DNA of 64,000 nucleotides. Source: Lactiplantibacillus plajomi (GTDB lineage Bacteria > Bacillota > Bacilli > Lactobacillales > Lactobacillaceae). Where the stretch lies: positions 1 to 64,000 of the forward strand of contig NZ_BJDZ01000012.1 of assembly GCF_005405405.1 (NCBI RefSeq). The letters run 5' to 3'. This document shows, piece by piece, positions 8,054 through 17,557 of the stretch. The position numbers were made by a program, and so were the translations under genes. Each line of letters opens with the position of its first letter. Position 1 is the first letter of the stretch. The notes under the pieces are model-generated. The model was not told the DNA's origin, did not search any database, and saw only the letters and a program-made list of their open reading frames with translations.

Positions 8054-10189
8054 TTGCAAATCACTGATATTGATATTCGCCAAGGTACTGCCAACACGCC
8101 GGAACGCTCACACGGTAACTGCTTACCGTACGTCGGCGTTCCTTTCGGCATGAACTATTTTAGCGTCCAAACTAACGGTGCGGCCGGCGCCTGGTTCTTC
8201 CAACCGGCCAGTCCGCGCTTTGAAGGGATTCGCCTAACTCACCAACCCAGTCCCTGGATCGGTGATTACTGCCACTTATTACTGACGGCGGCGGCCTGGG
8301 AAGACCCAACGAAGCGCCCCGACCTCGTCGGTAACTACCGGCCAGCCGAAGCAACCTTTAACGCCCACCGGCTGGAAGTCTTCGACGACCACTTCAACGT
8401 CTTCACCAAGCTGGTGCCAACCACTTACGGGGCCGCCTTACGCTACACGTTCACAACGTTAGAAACCGCCCACCACGGGATTGCGCTCCAGCTTCCTGAC
8501 CAGGGGCAGTTTAAGCTAACCGATACCGGTATCAAACTCGCCGTATCCGACTACCACGGTGGTGAGGACCCGAACCTCACCATGTACGTCGAATTAACGG
8601 TACCCAACCTTGACGTGGCAAATTCTGGTTTTTATGATCAAGACAATCATTGGCACGCCGCGACTAGTGGTCAGGGGCAACGGTTAACAATCATGATTGC
8701 GACCAAGGCCGCCCAACTGGACTGCTACCTCACCACGTCGTACGTTAGCGCTGCGCAAGCCCAATTGAACTTAAGCCGGATTCAGGAACAACCGTTAGAA
8801 GCACTCGAAAATGAAAGCGCCAACAGTTGGAACGATTACTTAAACCGCGTTAGTGTCCGCGACCACCATCCGGCCGTTGTCAAGACGTTCTACACGTGCC
8901 TATACCGGCTCTTCTTATTCCCGCAACGCTTTTACGAACTGGATATCGATAACCAGCCGGTCCACTACGACACCACGGCGCAAACGGCTAAGGCCGGGGT
9001 TCTCTATACTAATAACGGCTTTTGGGACACGTCCAAAACGGTGTACAGTTTATTCTCGATTCTGGCACCAGAATTATTACCGAAATTCCTGCGCGGCTTC
9101 CTAACTAGCTACCAGGAAACTGGCTTTTTGCCACGCTGGCTGGCACCCGACGAACGTGGCATGATGCCGGGGAACTTAGTTGACTCGATCATTGCGGAAT
9201 GTGCAAAAAAGGGGATTGCCACCCAACTAATGCCCGAACTGTTAGCTGCCATGCGCGATAGCGATTCAAAGGCCGCGGCAAACGAACGTTACGGTCGCCA
9301 AGGGAGTGCCGACTACGACCTGCTTGGCTATATTCCGGCCGATAAGTATCCGGAAAGCGTCAACTGGACCCAGGACTACTCGTATAGCGATTACTGTATC
9401 GGTCAAGTTGCCGACACGCTTAAACAGCCGGCCGTTGCTGAAAAATATTGGCAGTTATCTAAGCGTTACTTAAACTTGCTAGACGCCGATAGTGGTTTCC
9501 TCCGCCCCAAAAATAGCGATGGTCAGTTCAAAGCCGACTTTGTGCCCGACCGCTGGGGCAGTGACTACACTGAGGGTAGCGCTTGGCAAAACAGTTACAG
9601 CGCCTTTCACGACATCCCCGGTTTAATGGTCGCACTGGGCGGTGCCGACCGCTTCGACGCCCAACTTACGGCACTGTGCAATACCAAGCCGAGTTACCAC
9701 GTCGGCGGTTACCAAATGGTGATCCACGAAATGGCGGAAATGGCGGCGGTCGACTACGGTCAGTTGGCGATTTCCAACCAACCAAGCTTCCACCTGCCGT
9801 ACCTCTTTGCTTACAGTGGCCACCCCGAAAAAACGCAGGTAACCGTCAAGCAACTACGGAAACTATTTAACGCCGGTCCGGAAGGCTTCCCTGGCGATGA
9901 AGACAACGGCTCAATGGCCGGCTGGTTCATCTTTGCCTGCCTCGGCTTCTACCCGGTTTGCCCGGCCAACGCCGAATACGTGCTGGGTATTCCAGCCTTT
10001 GACGCGGTTACGCTCCACCTCGATGGTCACGACCTCACACTGACCACCGCAAATAACCACGAGCATAACAACTTCGTCACTAGCGTTAAGGTTGACGGTC
10101 ACGACTATCACGACCAACTGATCAGTCACGCCCAGCTGATGACGGCTCACCACCTGGACGCCCGCTTAGGATTAGTGCCAAGCAAATAA
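8054..10189 (+). CDS. GH92 exo-alpha-mannosidase
   Basis: Family 92 calcium-dependent alpha-mannosidase, 711 residues, without signal peptide. Family features are the N-terminal beta-sandwich region with SHGNCLPYVGVPFG, YTNNGFWDTSKTVY in the catalytic domain, GSAWQNSYSAFHDIPGL, and GDEDNGSMAGWF near the C-terminus. Most GH92 enzymes cleave alpha-1,2-mannose of high-mannose glycans, but the linkage is not certain from sequence. The start is a TTG at 8054, supported by GGAGG at 8041-8045, three bases after the regulator's TGA. It forms a two-gene operon with the GntR regulator. Confidence 0.93.
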   Translation: MQITDIDIRQGTANTPERSHGNCLPYVGVPFGMNYFSVQTNGAAGAWFFQPASPRFEGIRLTHQPSPWIGDYCHLLLTAAAWEDPTKRPDLVGNYRPAEATFNAHRLEVFDDHFNVFTKLVPTTYGAALRYTFTTLETAHHGIALQLPDQGQFKLTDTGIKLAVSDYHGGEDPNLTMYVELTVPNLDVANSGFYDQDNHWHAATSGQGQRLTIMIATKAAQLDCYLTTSYVSAAQAQLNLSRIQEQPLEALENESANSWNDYLNRVSVRDHHPAVVKTFYTCLYRLFLFPQRFYELDIDNQPVHYDTTAQTAKAGVLYTNNGFWDTSKTVYSLFSILAPELLPKFLRGFLTSYQETGFLPRWLAPDERGMMPGNLVDSIIAECAKKGIATQLMPELLAAMRDSDSKAAANERYGRQGSADYDLLGYIPADKYPESVNWTQDYSYSDYCIGQVADTLKQPAVAEKYWQLSKRYLNLLDADSGFLRPKNSDGQFKADFVPDRWGSDYTEGSAWQNSYSAFHDIPGLMVALGGADRFDAQLTALCNTKPSYHVGGYQMVIHEMAEMAAVDYGQLAISNQPSFHLPYLFAYSGHPEKTQVTVKQLRKLFNAGPEGFPGDEDNGSMAGWFIFACLGFYPVCPANAEYVLGIPAFDAVTLHLDGHDLTLTTANNHEHNNFVTSVKVDGHDYHDQLISHAQLMTAHHLDARLGLVPSK

Positions 10190-10205
10190 AATCGTAATTT
10201 AGTAG

Positions 10206-10244
10206 AAAAACGCTAGTCAGCAAAGATTGTTGACTAGCGTTTTT
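10206..10244. terminator. Bidirectional terminator between GH92 and LPxTG genes
   Basis: A 14-bp stem (10206-10219 with 10231-10244) begins with five A and ends with five T, so it can terminate the plus-strand GH92 transcript and the convergent minus-strand LPxTG gene. A short TTAAG repeat follows at about 10270-10288. Confidence 0.8.
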
Positions 10245-10291
10245 CATTAGGGTTGTACATTTATCTATTCGTTAAGTTAAGTTAAGTTAAC

Positions 10292-12418
10292 TTACTTAGT
10301 CACCCGTTTTTTAGCGTTAAAACCGAACATCCCGGCAACGGCTAATACTAACGCGCCAATTAAGCTAAGGACACCGGTCGTCTTTTCATTAGTTTGTGGT
10401 AACGTTACAGCGTGGTTCCCAGCTGATGCGTCTACCGCATGGCCGTCACTAGTTGCAGCGGTCGTGGCCGCTGCAACGGGCACTACGGTTGTGTTCGCTG
10501 CACCGTGATCATTAATTGGATGACTTTCCGTTGAGTTAGTTTCACCGGCTGATTGATCAACCGATGAGGCTGGGGTCGTTGGGCATGGTTCCGGTGTTGG
10601 TGTTGAACCGTCAGGCGTTGTTGGATTATCGGTTGACGTGCTCGACGTTGTCGTCCCAAGGGTAGTTGAGTTGTCAGTGGTCTTGCCTGGCGCTGGTGTT
10701 GGCTGGGCCGTTAAACGAGCCAAAACAACTTGGCGCTTTTGTGCTAACGTTGCTTGCGCTTGTTCTAACGAAGCACTTAATTTTGCAACGGTTGCGGCCG
10801 TTGCAGTCGCCGTTGTTTTAGCTTTAGCAACTTCGGGACTGAGCGCCGCAACCTTATCTTGGTAATCGCGAATGGCCTGCTTAGCCACCCGAAAATCGGC
10901 TTCAGCTTTCGCAATTTCTTGGTCGGCAGTTGCTTCGTCGGCAGCCGCAGCGTCACCGGCTTGCTTGGCAGCGGTGAGGTCCGCTTGCGTTTTCGCCAAG
11001 GCGTCCTTAGCTTGATCTAACGCAATTAAGGCTTCGGCAACGGCGGCGTTGCTGTCGCCTTCAAGGTTATCAAGGTTGGCTTGGGCTTGCGTTAAACTTG
11101 CTTGATTCTTATTTAAATCAGCAGTTATCGTTGCTAGATTATCGTTAGCTTGTTTCAACGCTGCTTGAGCGTTAGTAGCGGTGTCTGCGACTTCTTCGGT
11201 ATTTTTAAGTGCCGTGTCTACCTGATCAACCGCGTTGTTTAACGCTTGCGCGTCATCGTAGATTCCTTTAAGAATTTCTTCCTTACCAGTTTCACCGGCA
11301 AGTGTCTCTTCTGCTTTTTGTAAGCGATCTGGTAACGTGGCCAAATCTTCAACGGCAGTAGCCGAATCAGCTGTCCCAGTCAATGCCGCCCGTGTGGCCG
11401 GTTGTTCCTCCATTGGGAATTGGGCACTCACTTGTTCACCAATTTCAGTAATGTTGGCTAACTGATTTTTTAAATCCGCAACTTTATCGGCTGCCGCCTT
11501 CGTAACTTTTGTTTGCTCCTCATAGTTTGTTTTGGCCTGGTCTAAGGTAACGTGATTTTCGGATTCAAAGTTGGCTTGGGCTCGTTGTGCGTCTGTTAAC
11601 GCCTTCTGAGCAGCTGGTAACTTCGCCTTTGCCGCGTTGGCGTCATCGAGTTTCTTTTGGGCGGCGTTGACGTTAGCGGTCGCATCAGCCACCATTACTT
11701 GTTCATTTGCAACGGCGTGCTTTAAATCAGCAATTTTTGCTTTGTCAGCCGTATGCGGATCGTTAGCTTCCGTAACCGCGTTTGCCTGGGCCTTATTCAG
11801 GGCCTGTTCGGCATCTTTCACGGCGGCTTGCTGTTTTGGTAACTTATTTAACGCGTCCGTGACCTGACTTTCAGCCGTTTGTTGGTCCTTTTGAGCTTGG
11901 GCTTTATGGTCATAGCCCTTGTCCCGCGCATCCTTAGCAGCCGTGAAGTCTTGTTCAGCTTGGTGTTGCTTGTCATGGGCAGCTTGGTAGGCGGCTTCTT
12001 GTTGCGCTAATTCATGTTGCGCCGCACTATCGGTCTTTTTTGCCGCGTCAAGTTGGGACTGAATCTTGTTCGTCGTCTGCTTAGCTGCTTGAGCGGTAGG
12101 ATCCTTTTCAACTTGCGATTGCACCGCGTCGTTTAAGGCCGTTGCGTTCAACGGAACTACTTTCCGCGTCGTTGGTTTAGCTGGCGTTACTTGATGGGAT
12201 TCAGTAGTGGTTGTCGGAGTCAATGAAGCCGACTTTTTAGTGGCTTGTACACTACCAGTAACTGTCTTACTTGCTGGCGCCGTCACAGTTTGGGTCGTTT
12301 GAACGTTGGCGTCAGCCACCGTTTGGTTAGTCGTATCCGCTGAAGCGTTCAGTGAGGTACTGGACAAAGTTCCGGCGAGTAAAGCGGCGCCGGTCAAGAT
12401 TTTGGTTGAAGTTTTCAC
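10292..12418 (-). CDS. LPxTG-anchored, Ala-rich coiled-coil surface protein
   Basis: Cell-wall-anchored protein of 708 residues. An N-terminal signal peptide (basic MKTSTK, hydrophobic core, likely cut after NASA near residue 27) is followed by a Thr/Ala-rich region and then long heptad-like Ala/Gln/Lys/Asp-rich coiled coil (about residues 90-580). A Pro/Thr/Ser-rich wall spacer follows, then the sortase signal LPQTN, a hydrophobic stretch and the KKRVTK tail. The start is GTG at 12418 with only a weak ribosome binding site. It has no recognisable binding or enzyme domain; a role in adhesion or wall spacing is inferred. It stands alone in the mannoside locus, convergent with GH92. Confidence 0.85.
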   Translation of the reverse strand: MKTSTKILTGAALLAGTLSSTSLNASADTTNQTVADANVQTTQTVTAPASKTVTGSVQATKKSASLTPTTTTESHQVTPAKPTTRKVVPLNATALNDAVQSQVEKDPTAQAAKQTTNKIQSQLDAAKKTDSAAQHELAQQEAAYQAAHDKQHQAEQDFTAAKDARDKGYDHKAQAQKDQQTAESQVTDALNKLPKQQAAVKDAEQALNKAQANAVTEANDPHTADKAKIADLKHAVANEQVMVADATANVNAAQKKLDDANAAKAKLPAAQKALTDAQRAQANFESENHVTLDQAKTNYEEQTKVTKAAADKVADLKNQLANITEIGEQVSAQFPMEEQPATRAALTGTADSATAVEDLATLPDRLQKAEETLAGETGKEEILKGIYDDAQALNNAVDQVDTALKNTEEVADTATNAQAALKQANDNLATITADLNKNQASLTQAQANLDNLEGDSNAAVAEALIALDQAKDALAKTQADLTAAKQAGDAAAADEATADQEIAKAEADFRVAKQAIRDYQDKVAALSPEVAKAKTTATATAATVAKLSASLEQAQATLAQKRQVVLARLTAQPTPAPGKTTDNSTTLGTTTSSTSTDNPTTPDGSTPTPEPCPTTPASSVDQSAGETNSTESHPINDHGAANTTVVPVAAATTAATSDGHAVDASAGNHAVTLPQTNEKTTGVLSLIGALVLAVAGMFGFNAKKRVTK

Positions 12419-13077
12419 AAAAAATCGCTCTTTTGGTAGGTTCCTACCGATTTAGTTTAGCCAATTTCTCATTTTAGTCGTTGGCTTGGTACGATTCCAT
12501 TCTGAACACAATCAACCAAAAATCAAGTTATAACCAGTTTTAGCGGGGATTTATCCGGGTAACCACTCACGGGTTATCCATTAGAAAATGATGAAAATTA
12601 TTGGTTGCCAACCACCGGTACGGGCATCCCGTTATCCGGGATCAGTATCCGTGCCACCCCAGGACGCAAGTATGCTGAGCCACTCAATACGTTTCCCGCT
12701 ACTCGGGCTAATTGGTGCGGTTGTTTATACTTAAAAACAGTTTTTAAATATCATTAATCCTTTATTTTTAAAAAAAATTAAATAATTTACCTATAAAAAT
12801 ACAAGCTAAACTTTTTTTATATTGATAATATTGACGGTCTAAGAACCGTGATTTATCAGTAATTTCATGGGTAAGTCTGTATTAACCCAGCGTTATAATC
12901 CAATTATTATCCTTATGGATATAATTTATATTGTTCTAGATTTTAAAATATAATGATCATTAACCATTACCATAATGTCAGTATTTTTTACCAATCATTA
13001 CCGCTGTTTCGGCATAGCAACGCGCGCCCTTGACCGCCGCCGCTTCACATACTCATTACCGCATACCCCCAGCCACT
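12419..13077. other. Long intergenic region without recognisable gene
   Basis: About 660 bases between the LPxTG gene and the response-regulator remnant. The part next to the LPxTG gene (about 12540-12720) is GC-richer and has several short inverted repeats, including GGTAGG/CCTACC near 12436-12449, and would be the 5' leader of that gene. The rest (12721-12970) is very AT-rich, with a small ACGGT/ACCGT hairpin near 12833-12849. I see no tRNA, known riboswitch or credible coding frame; a short frame at 12975-13205 lacks a ribosome binding site. Confidence 0.5.
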
Positions 13078-13113
13078 CAAAAAAACGGGTGCGACATCCG
13101 TCACACCCGTTTT
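13078..13113 (-). terminator. Terminator behind the YesN-like gene
   Basis: A 10-bp stem (13082-13091 with 13104-13113) is followed on the minus strand by a U-run, 13 bases after the stop codon at 13127. Confidence 0.75.
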
Positions 13114-13126
13114 GGCGCCTTCAACC

Positions 13127-13696
13127 CTACGATTTAACCCGCTTAACCGCTTTTTGCCGGTATTCTTTCGGCGAAATGTCGCAAATCAAGCGGAAATTTT
13201 TATAGAAATAGCCACTGTTAGAATAACCAATCGCCAGCGCAATGTTATTAATACTCTCGTCAGTGTTCACTAATAGCTGCTTGGCCTGGTCAATCCGGTA
13301 CTGGTTCAAATACTTGGAAAAGCTGGTATGGACCTCTTTTTTAAAGAGCTGTCCCAAATATACCGGGTTCAAGTGTAACCGCTCCGCAACCTGGGCCAGT
13401 GATAAATCCTGCGCGTACTCTTTGGCCACGATGTCAACGACCCGGTTAACGTTTTGTGAAAAGCTGGTTTGCTGTTTCGGTTCGTAACCACGAACCATGG
13501 CTAAAACGGCGTCTTTTAAGCTTGCAATCGTCGGCGCGTTGTCAATCAACGTCAATTGCTGTTCGTACTGCTGGTTGCTGAATAATTGATAATTTCCAAG
13601 AACGTTTAAGATTAAAAAGGCAACCTGGCGCGCGTACGACGGCACCACGTGTTCCGCACTCAACTGTTCAAAAATCGCCGTCACCGATTCGGCCAT
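13127..13696 (-). pseudogene. YesN-like response regulator, 3' part (AraC DNA-binding domain)
   Basis: This 189-codon frame carries the C-terminal half of a YesN-type regulator: an end of the linker domain and two AraC-type helix-turn-helix motifs (LSLAQVAERLHLNPVYLGQLF and INNIALAIGYSNSGYFYKNF). It is in the same reading frame as the upstream receiver-domain fragment, separated only by a TAG and nine codons. The ATG at 13696 has just a G-rich stretch upstream, so independent translation is possible but doubtful. Read together the two parts give 491 residues, the normal size of the family. Confidence 0.8.
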
Positions 13697-13723
13697 CGCC
13701 CCCCGGTCTTCGGTACCCAGGGC

Positions 13724-14602
13724 CTACTTAAAAGCAACCAGTGAAATTTTTGGGATTTCCGCCTGCCGCAACCATTCCGTCCGGGACGCACCGGATAGAA
13801 ACGGGACTCGGCCTTCGTAAAACTGGTAAAGTTCAGCTAACGTCTGCGCCTGTTCTAAGCTGTCCGCCAGTTGATCGAGTGTGTGGACCTGCTGGCCAAC
13901 GGTGACGAAGGAACGGCCGGAAATCAACTGGGTCGTTTCCAAGTACCGAATGAACTGTTTCAGGCGGGCGTGAGAACCTACAAAGACCACGATCAGCTGA
14001 TCCTGACTGCTGTAAAAAAGCTGTTGGTGCTGTTCCTGACAGGTACGGCTCAACGCTTCAAAATTATGCACGACGTTGCAGGCGAGCACTGTAAACTGGT
14101 CTTCATTAGCCGTCACGCCGGCACTGGCAAGCACCTCTGCACTTTGTGCCGCCGGTAAATCACCGGCTACCAGCCGCTCGGTCTGCATTTCTAAGTAATA
14201 CCGCTTAGTCGCGTCGATTTTAACCTGCTGATTCAAACGCTGGTGCGCTTTTTGCAACACCTTGACTAGCTCCTCGGCGTCAATCGGCTTAACTAGGTAG
14301 TCAATTGCACCATAGCGTAACGCTTCCTTAACGTAATCAAATTCCTGATACCCAGATAAAACGATGACCAGTGGCGCGTTCGGTTGGGCGTGCAACTGTT
14401 GCATCAACTCCAACCCGGTCGATCCCGGCATCCGAACGTCCGTGATTACCAAGTCGACCGGCCGTTGTTTAAATGCCGTCAGGGCTTGCTGACCGTTACG
14501 GGCGGTCTGAACGATTTCAAACCCGTTGGCCTGCCAGTCAACCACCTTCGCCATGCCTTTTAAAATCATGTATTCATCATCAACAATCATGACACTATGC
14601 AT
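13724..14602 (-). pseudogene. YesN-like response regulator, 5' part (receiver domain), ends at in-frame TAG
   Basis: A 292-residue frame with a CheY-like receiver domain (MIVDDEY acidic pair, phospho-acceptor Asp in LVITDVRMPG, VKP Lys) and part of the linker region. It stops at TAG (13724-13726) in the context ...VAFK-stop-ALGTED..., and the same frame continues into the AraC domain. A single C to T change of a CAG Gln codon would explain it. The start overlaps the sensor kinase gene by 8 bases behind GAGGGTGG. As read, the phospho-receiver is made without a DNA-binding domain, so the system is probably inactive unless the stop is read through or is a sequencing error. Confidence 0.85.
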
Positions 14603-15965
14603 TTAATCCACCCTCTTTTAAAAACGCTAGTTCAACCGTTAGACCACCCATTGCATTCGTTTGAACGGTTAAATCGGCAGACGCACCAAAGTAGCTCCGT
14701 AATCGTTCCAAAACGTTGCGCATTCCAATATGTTGACGCCGTTGTTCGGCACCAAGCGACCCGGTGAGCTGCTGGCGTAATCCGGCTAAAGCCGCTGGAG
14801 TCATGCCCTTACCGTTATCCCGGACTTGCAGGCGGACCCGGTCGTCCTCATCCACCCAACCACGCACGTCAATGGCGTTATCCTGACGACTATAATCGAT
14901 CCCGTGCATAAAATAATTCTCAACAATCGGCTGTAAAATTAGCTTAGGCAAGCGTAAAGTTGCCAACTGTGGCTCAACTTGAAACCCGTACGCGACCTGG
15001 TCAGGAAAGCGCATTTGATAAAGATACATATATTTCCTAACGAAACTAATCTCCTGATCCAGCGTTGCCACCGGTGCTTGGTCCGCATCACTGCGTAGTA
15101 ACGTCGCAAAGGCCACCACCACGTTGGCCAGTTCCGGTTCGGCCTCCGCCACGGCGTACATTCGAATGTATTCCAAGGTGTTATATAAAAAGTGCGGCTT
15201 AATCTGGGCCTGCAACCGCTGCAGGTTAGCTTGGTTCGGCGTGGACTGGGGCTGATTAACCTGGTGACCGTACTGTTGAACGTCGGTCAGCAACCGTTCA
15301 ACGGCGGTCGTCATCGCACCGACGTCCGCGACCGGTCGGCCAGTATCATCCAGCGTCCCGCTAACGGCGGCCAACCGGTGACGATACCGGCGGAAAGTCA
15401 GCCACAGCCCCCTAATCAGGACCGCGTCCACTAGTGTTGCCATACCAACTAGGCGTAAAATCCGGACCGTCTGCCGCTGGGTCACCGCTTGTTTCGCCGT
15501 TAACGCAATCAGCCGACTGCCATCCGGTAAACGGCGTTGCCGGAAGTGGTAGCTGGTGCGTAAATCCGCGTTAACAGCTCCGATTGGCGCTAGCTGCGCA
15601 AGTAATTGCCGGTGTTCAGTCGGCAAAACATCCTGACCGCGATACGCATAACGCACATCAGACGCTTGAACGACGGCCAACTGCAAGTCCGGATTAGTCG
15701 CCCCGGTTGCCCGTTTTAGTTCACGGGTCATCGTTGCCCGTTGTGGCGCAAGCACCAAGCTTGGTGATTGGTGCCGAGGTGCTAGCGCTAGCTGATCCGC
15801 CACTTCATCTAGCCCGGTCGTTAAACTTTCAGTGACGGCTTGCTGACCATGGTAAACCAGCCCCGTACTACCAATAATTGTAACTAGACCAGTTAGCAAG
15901 ATCACCAACCCCGTATAGCGTCCCATCACCCGTTCCAAAGTATCCTTGCGCCGCAACTTACCCAT
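14595..15965 (-). CDS. YesM-like sensor histidine kinase 1
   Basis: Membrane sensor kinase of 456 residues. One transmembrane segment lies near residues 17-38, an extracellular region of about 120 residues follows, and a second membrane segment lies near 165-190 (ending GLWLTFRRYRHRL). The His_kinase domain has QIKPHFLYNTLEYIRMYA with the phospho-His, and a HATPase domain follows with VENYFMHGIDYSR (N box) and DNGKGM (G1). It is translated together with the broken YesN-like regulator. Its start lies behind GGGGGA at a distance of ten bases. Such pairs usually sense extracellular oligosaccharides and activate an adjacent ABC importer. Its core closely resembles kinase 2 at 18424-20190. Confidence 0.9.
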   Translation of the reverse strand: MGKLRRKDTLERVMGRYTGLVILLTGLVTIIGSTGLVYHGQQAVTESLTTGLDEVADQLALAPRHQSPSLVLAPQRATMTRELKRATGATNPDLQLAVVQASDVRYAYRGQDVLPTEHRQLLAQLAPIGAVNADLRTSYHFRQRRLPDGSRLIALTAKQAVTQRQTVRILRLVGMATLVDAVLIRGLWLTFRRYRHRLAAVSGTLDDTGRPVADVGAMTTAVERLLTDVQQYGHQVNQPQSTPNQANLQRLQAQIKPHFLYNTLEYIRMYAVAEAEPELANVVVAFATLLRSDADQAPVATLDQEISFVRKYMYLYQMRFPDQVAYGFQVEPQLATLRLPKLILQPIVENYFMHGIDYSRQDNAIDVRGWVDEDDRVRLQVRDNGKGMTPAALAGLRQQLTGSLGAEQRRQHIGMRNVLERLRSYFGASADLTVQTNAMGGLTVELAFLKEGGLNA

Positions 15966-16059
15966 TAGCCGATCGTCCCCCGTTATCCTGACACTCCCAA
16001 TTTTGTCAGCAATTTGAACTAATAAATTGATTATAACTACCCTAATTATGGCATATTAC

Positions 16060-16073
16060 GTTAGCGCTTTTAA
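16060..16073 (-). promoter_or_regulatory. Candidate cre (CcpA) site upstream of sensor kinase 1
   Basis: The minus strand reads TTAAAAGCGCTAAC, close to the catabolite-responsive element consensus around the AAGCGCT core. It lies about 95 bases upstream of the kinase start. Confidence 0.45.
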
Positions 16074-16153
16074 AATTTCTAAAAGTTTGATTAGTCTAAG
16101 TGCCTTTGCTTGGTAATTTCTATCATAATAATCGGGTTGTCTTTACACCAGCA

Positions 16154-16183
16154 AAAGCGCTCGCATGTTTATGCGAGCGCTTT
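16154..16183 (-). terminator. Terminator of the msmK-like gene
   Basis: A perfect 13-bp stem (16154-16166 with 16171-16183) with a four-base loop, 46 bases downstream of the ATPase stop. The U-run is short. Confidence 0.65.
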
Positions 16184-16228
16184 GACTAGATATTATAGTG
16201 GGATATCTCAAAAAATTAGGTAGACCAA

Positions 16229-17356
16229 TTAGGCGTTTTCTTCTTCTTCGTCCAACATGATCGAGTTCTTGGTTTCCTTATCAAAGAAGTGCGCCTTGTT
16301 AATGTCAAAGCCCATTTCAACGACCGAACCCGGCTCGTGTAAGTCCCGCGTGTCTACGTTAGCCACGAATTCCGTATCGCCAACTTGGCAATATAGTTGA
16401 CTCGTTGCCCCTAATAATTCGGAAACGTTGATGGTTGCCTTGACTACTGAATCCGGCCAAGTCTTCAGGAAGATCTCTTCCGTGTGAATGTTTTCCGGCC
16501 GAATCCCGAAGACAAGGTCCTTACCGTTATAGCCGCGCTTGTCCAAGACCTTCGACATCCCTTCTGGAATGTGTAGGTGAATCCCCTTATGGTCGTCAAC
16601 CACGCCATCTTGGTAGCGAACGTTAAAGAAGTTCATCGCTGGTGAACCGATGAACCCGGCAACGAACATGTTCCGTGGCCGGTCATAAATTTCGGACGGG
16701 GTCCCAATTTGTTGGACTTCCCCAACCGACATAACTACCACCCGGTCGGCCATCGTCATCGCTTCGGTTTGGTCGTGGGTAACGTAAATGGTCGTCGTCT
16801 TCAGGCGCCGGTGGAGCTTTGCAATTTCAGCCCGCATGGAAACCCGCAACTTGGCATCCAAGTTAGAGAGCGGTTCGTCCATCAAGAAGATTGGGGCATC
16901 CCGCACGATTGCCCGGCCTAAAGCAACCCGTTGCCGTTGACCACCAGACAAGTCGGCCGGTTTACGATCTAGGAAGTCGGTCAATCCCAAAATTTTAGCG
17001 GCTTCTAAAACTCGCTTATCGATGTCTTCCTTACTGTACTTCCGCAGTTTTAGCCCGAAAGCCATGTTACCGGCCACGGTCATGTGGGGGTAGAGGGCGT
17101 AGCTTTGGAACACCATCGCGATGTCACGATCCTTCGGTGGCACGTCGTTCATGACCTTGCCATCAATCTTCAAATCGCCCTTACTGATTTCTTCTAGCCC
17201 GGCAATCATCCGTAACGTCGTCGACTTCCCACAACCGGAAGGGCCAACGAACACGATGAATTCCTTATCCTTTACGTGTAAATCAAAGTCGTTAACCGAG
17301 TTCTTTTCCGCGTTTGGGTAACGCTTGTAAATGTGATCTAAGTCAATTTCAACCAT
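16229..17356 (-). CDS. msmK: MsmK/MsmX/UgpC-type sugar ABC transporter ATPase
   Basis: ATP-binding subunit of 375 residues that powers CUT1 carbohydrate importers. It shows Walker [11 protein letters not shown], signature LSGGQRQR, Walker [16 protein letters not shown], the H-loop YVTHDQTEA, and a C-terminal regulatory TOBE/OB domain with the FGIRPENI segment. Such ATPases often serve several importers. The importer operon at 22.5-26.0 kb has no ATPase of its own, so this is its likely partner. It appears to be transcribed alone, with a candidate GntR operator (17422-17431) and a strong cre box (17456-17469) upstream. Confidence 0.93.
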   Translation of the reverse strand: MVEIDLDHIYKRYPNAEKNSVNDFDLHVKDKEFIVFVGPSGCGKSTTLRMIAGLEEISKGDLKIDGKVMNDVPPKDRDIAMVFQSYALYPHMTVAGNMAFGLKLRKYSKEDIDKRVLEAAKILGLTDFLDRKPADLSGGQRQRVALGRAIVRDAPIFLMDEPLSNLDAKLRVSMRAEIAKLHRRLKTTTIYVTHDQTEAMTMADRVVVMSVGEVQQIGTPSEIYDRPRNMFVAGFIGSPAMNFFNVRYQDGVVDDHKGIHLHIPEGMSKVLDKRGYNGKDLVFGIRPENIHTEEIFLKTWPDSVVKATINVSELLGATSQLYCQVGDTEFVANVDTRDLHEPGSVVEMGFDINKAHFFDKETKNSIMLDEEEENA

Positions 17357-17421
17357 TGTGCGTCTCCGCCTTTCTCATCTTTTACCCGATCAATATCAAA
17401 TTATCGGTATTTTTTTAAATT

Positions 17422-17431
17422 TAATATATCA
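17422..17431. promoter_or_regulatory. Candidate GntR operator upstream of msmK (TAATATATCA)
   Basis: Reverse complement of TGATATATTA, identical to operator O2 at 6945-6954. It lies 66 bases before the ATPase start and would tie the importer's ATPase to the mannosidase regulator. Confidence 0.45.
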
Positions 17432-17455
17432 ATTCCTTACAAGCCTTATTGTATA

Positions 17456-17469
17456 TGAAAACGCTATCA
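17456..17469. promoter_or_regulatory. cre (CcpA) site upstream of msmK
   Basis: TGAAAACGCTATCA matches the cre consensus TGAAARCGNTWNCA well. It indicates glucose repression of the importer ATPase. Confidence 0.65.
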
Positions 17470-17557
17470 TATTGAATGGGCACCTTGTACAAAATGCCGG
17501 CAAAGTTCCGGTCAATATACCAAAAGTGCCCACTAACGCAGCGTGTGACATACCAAG

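Noticed and set aside
12975-13205. Plus-strand open frame of 76 codons in the intergenic gap
   Set aside because: It crosses the terminator and the AraC-domain end on the opposite strand, and has no ribosome binding site.
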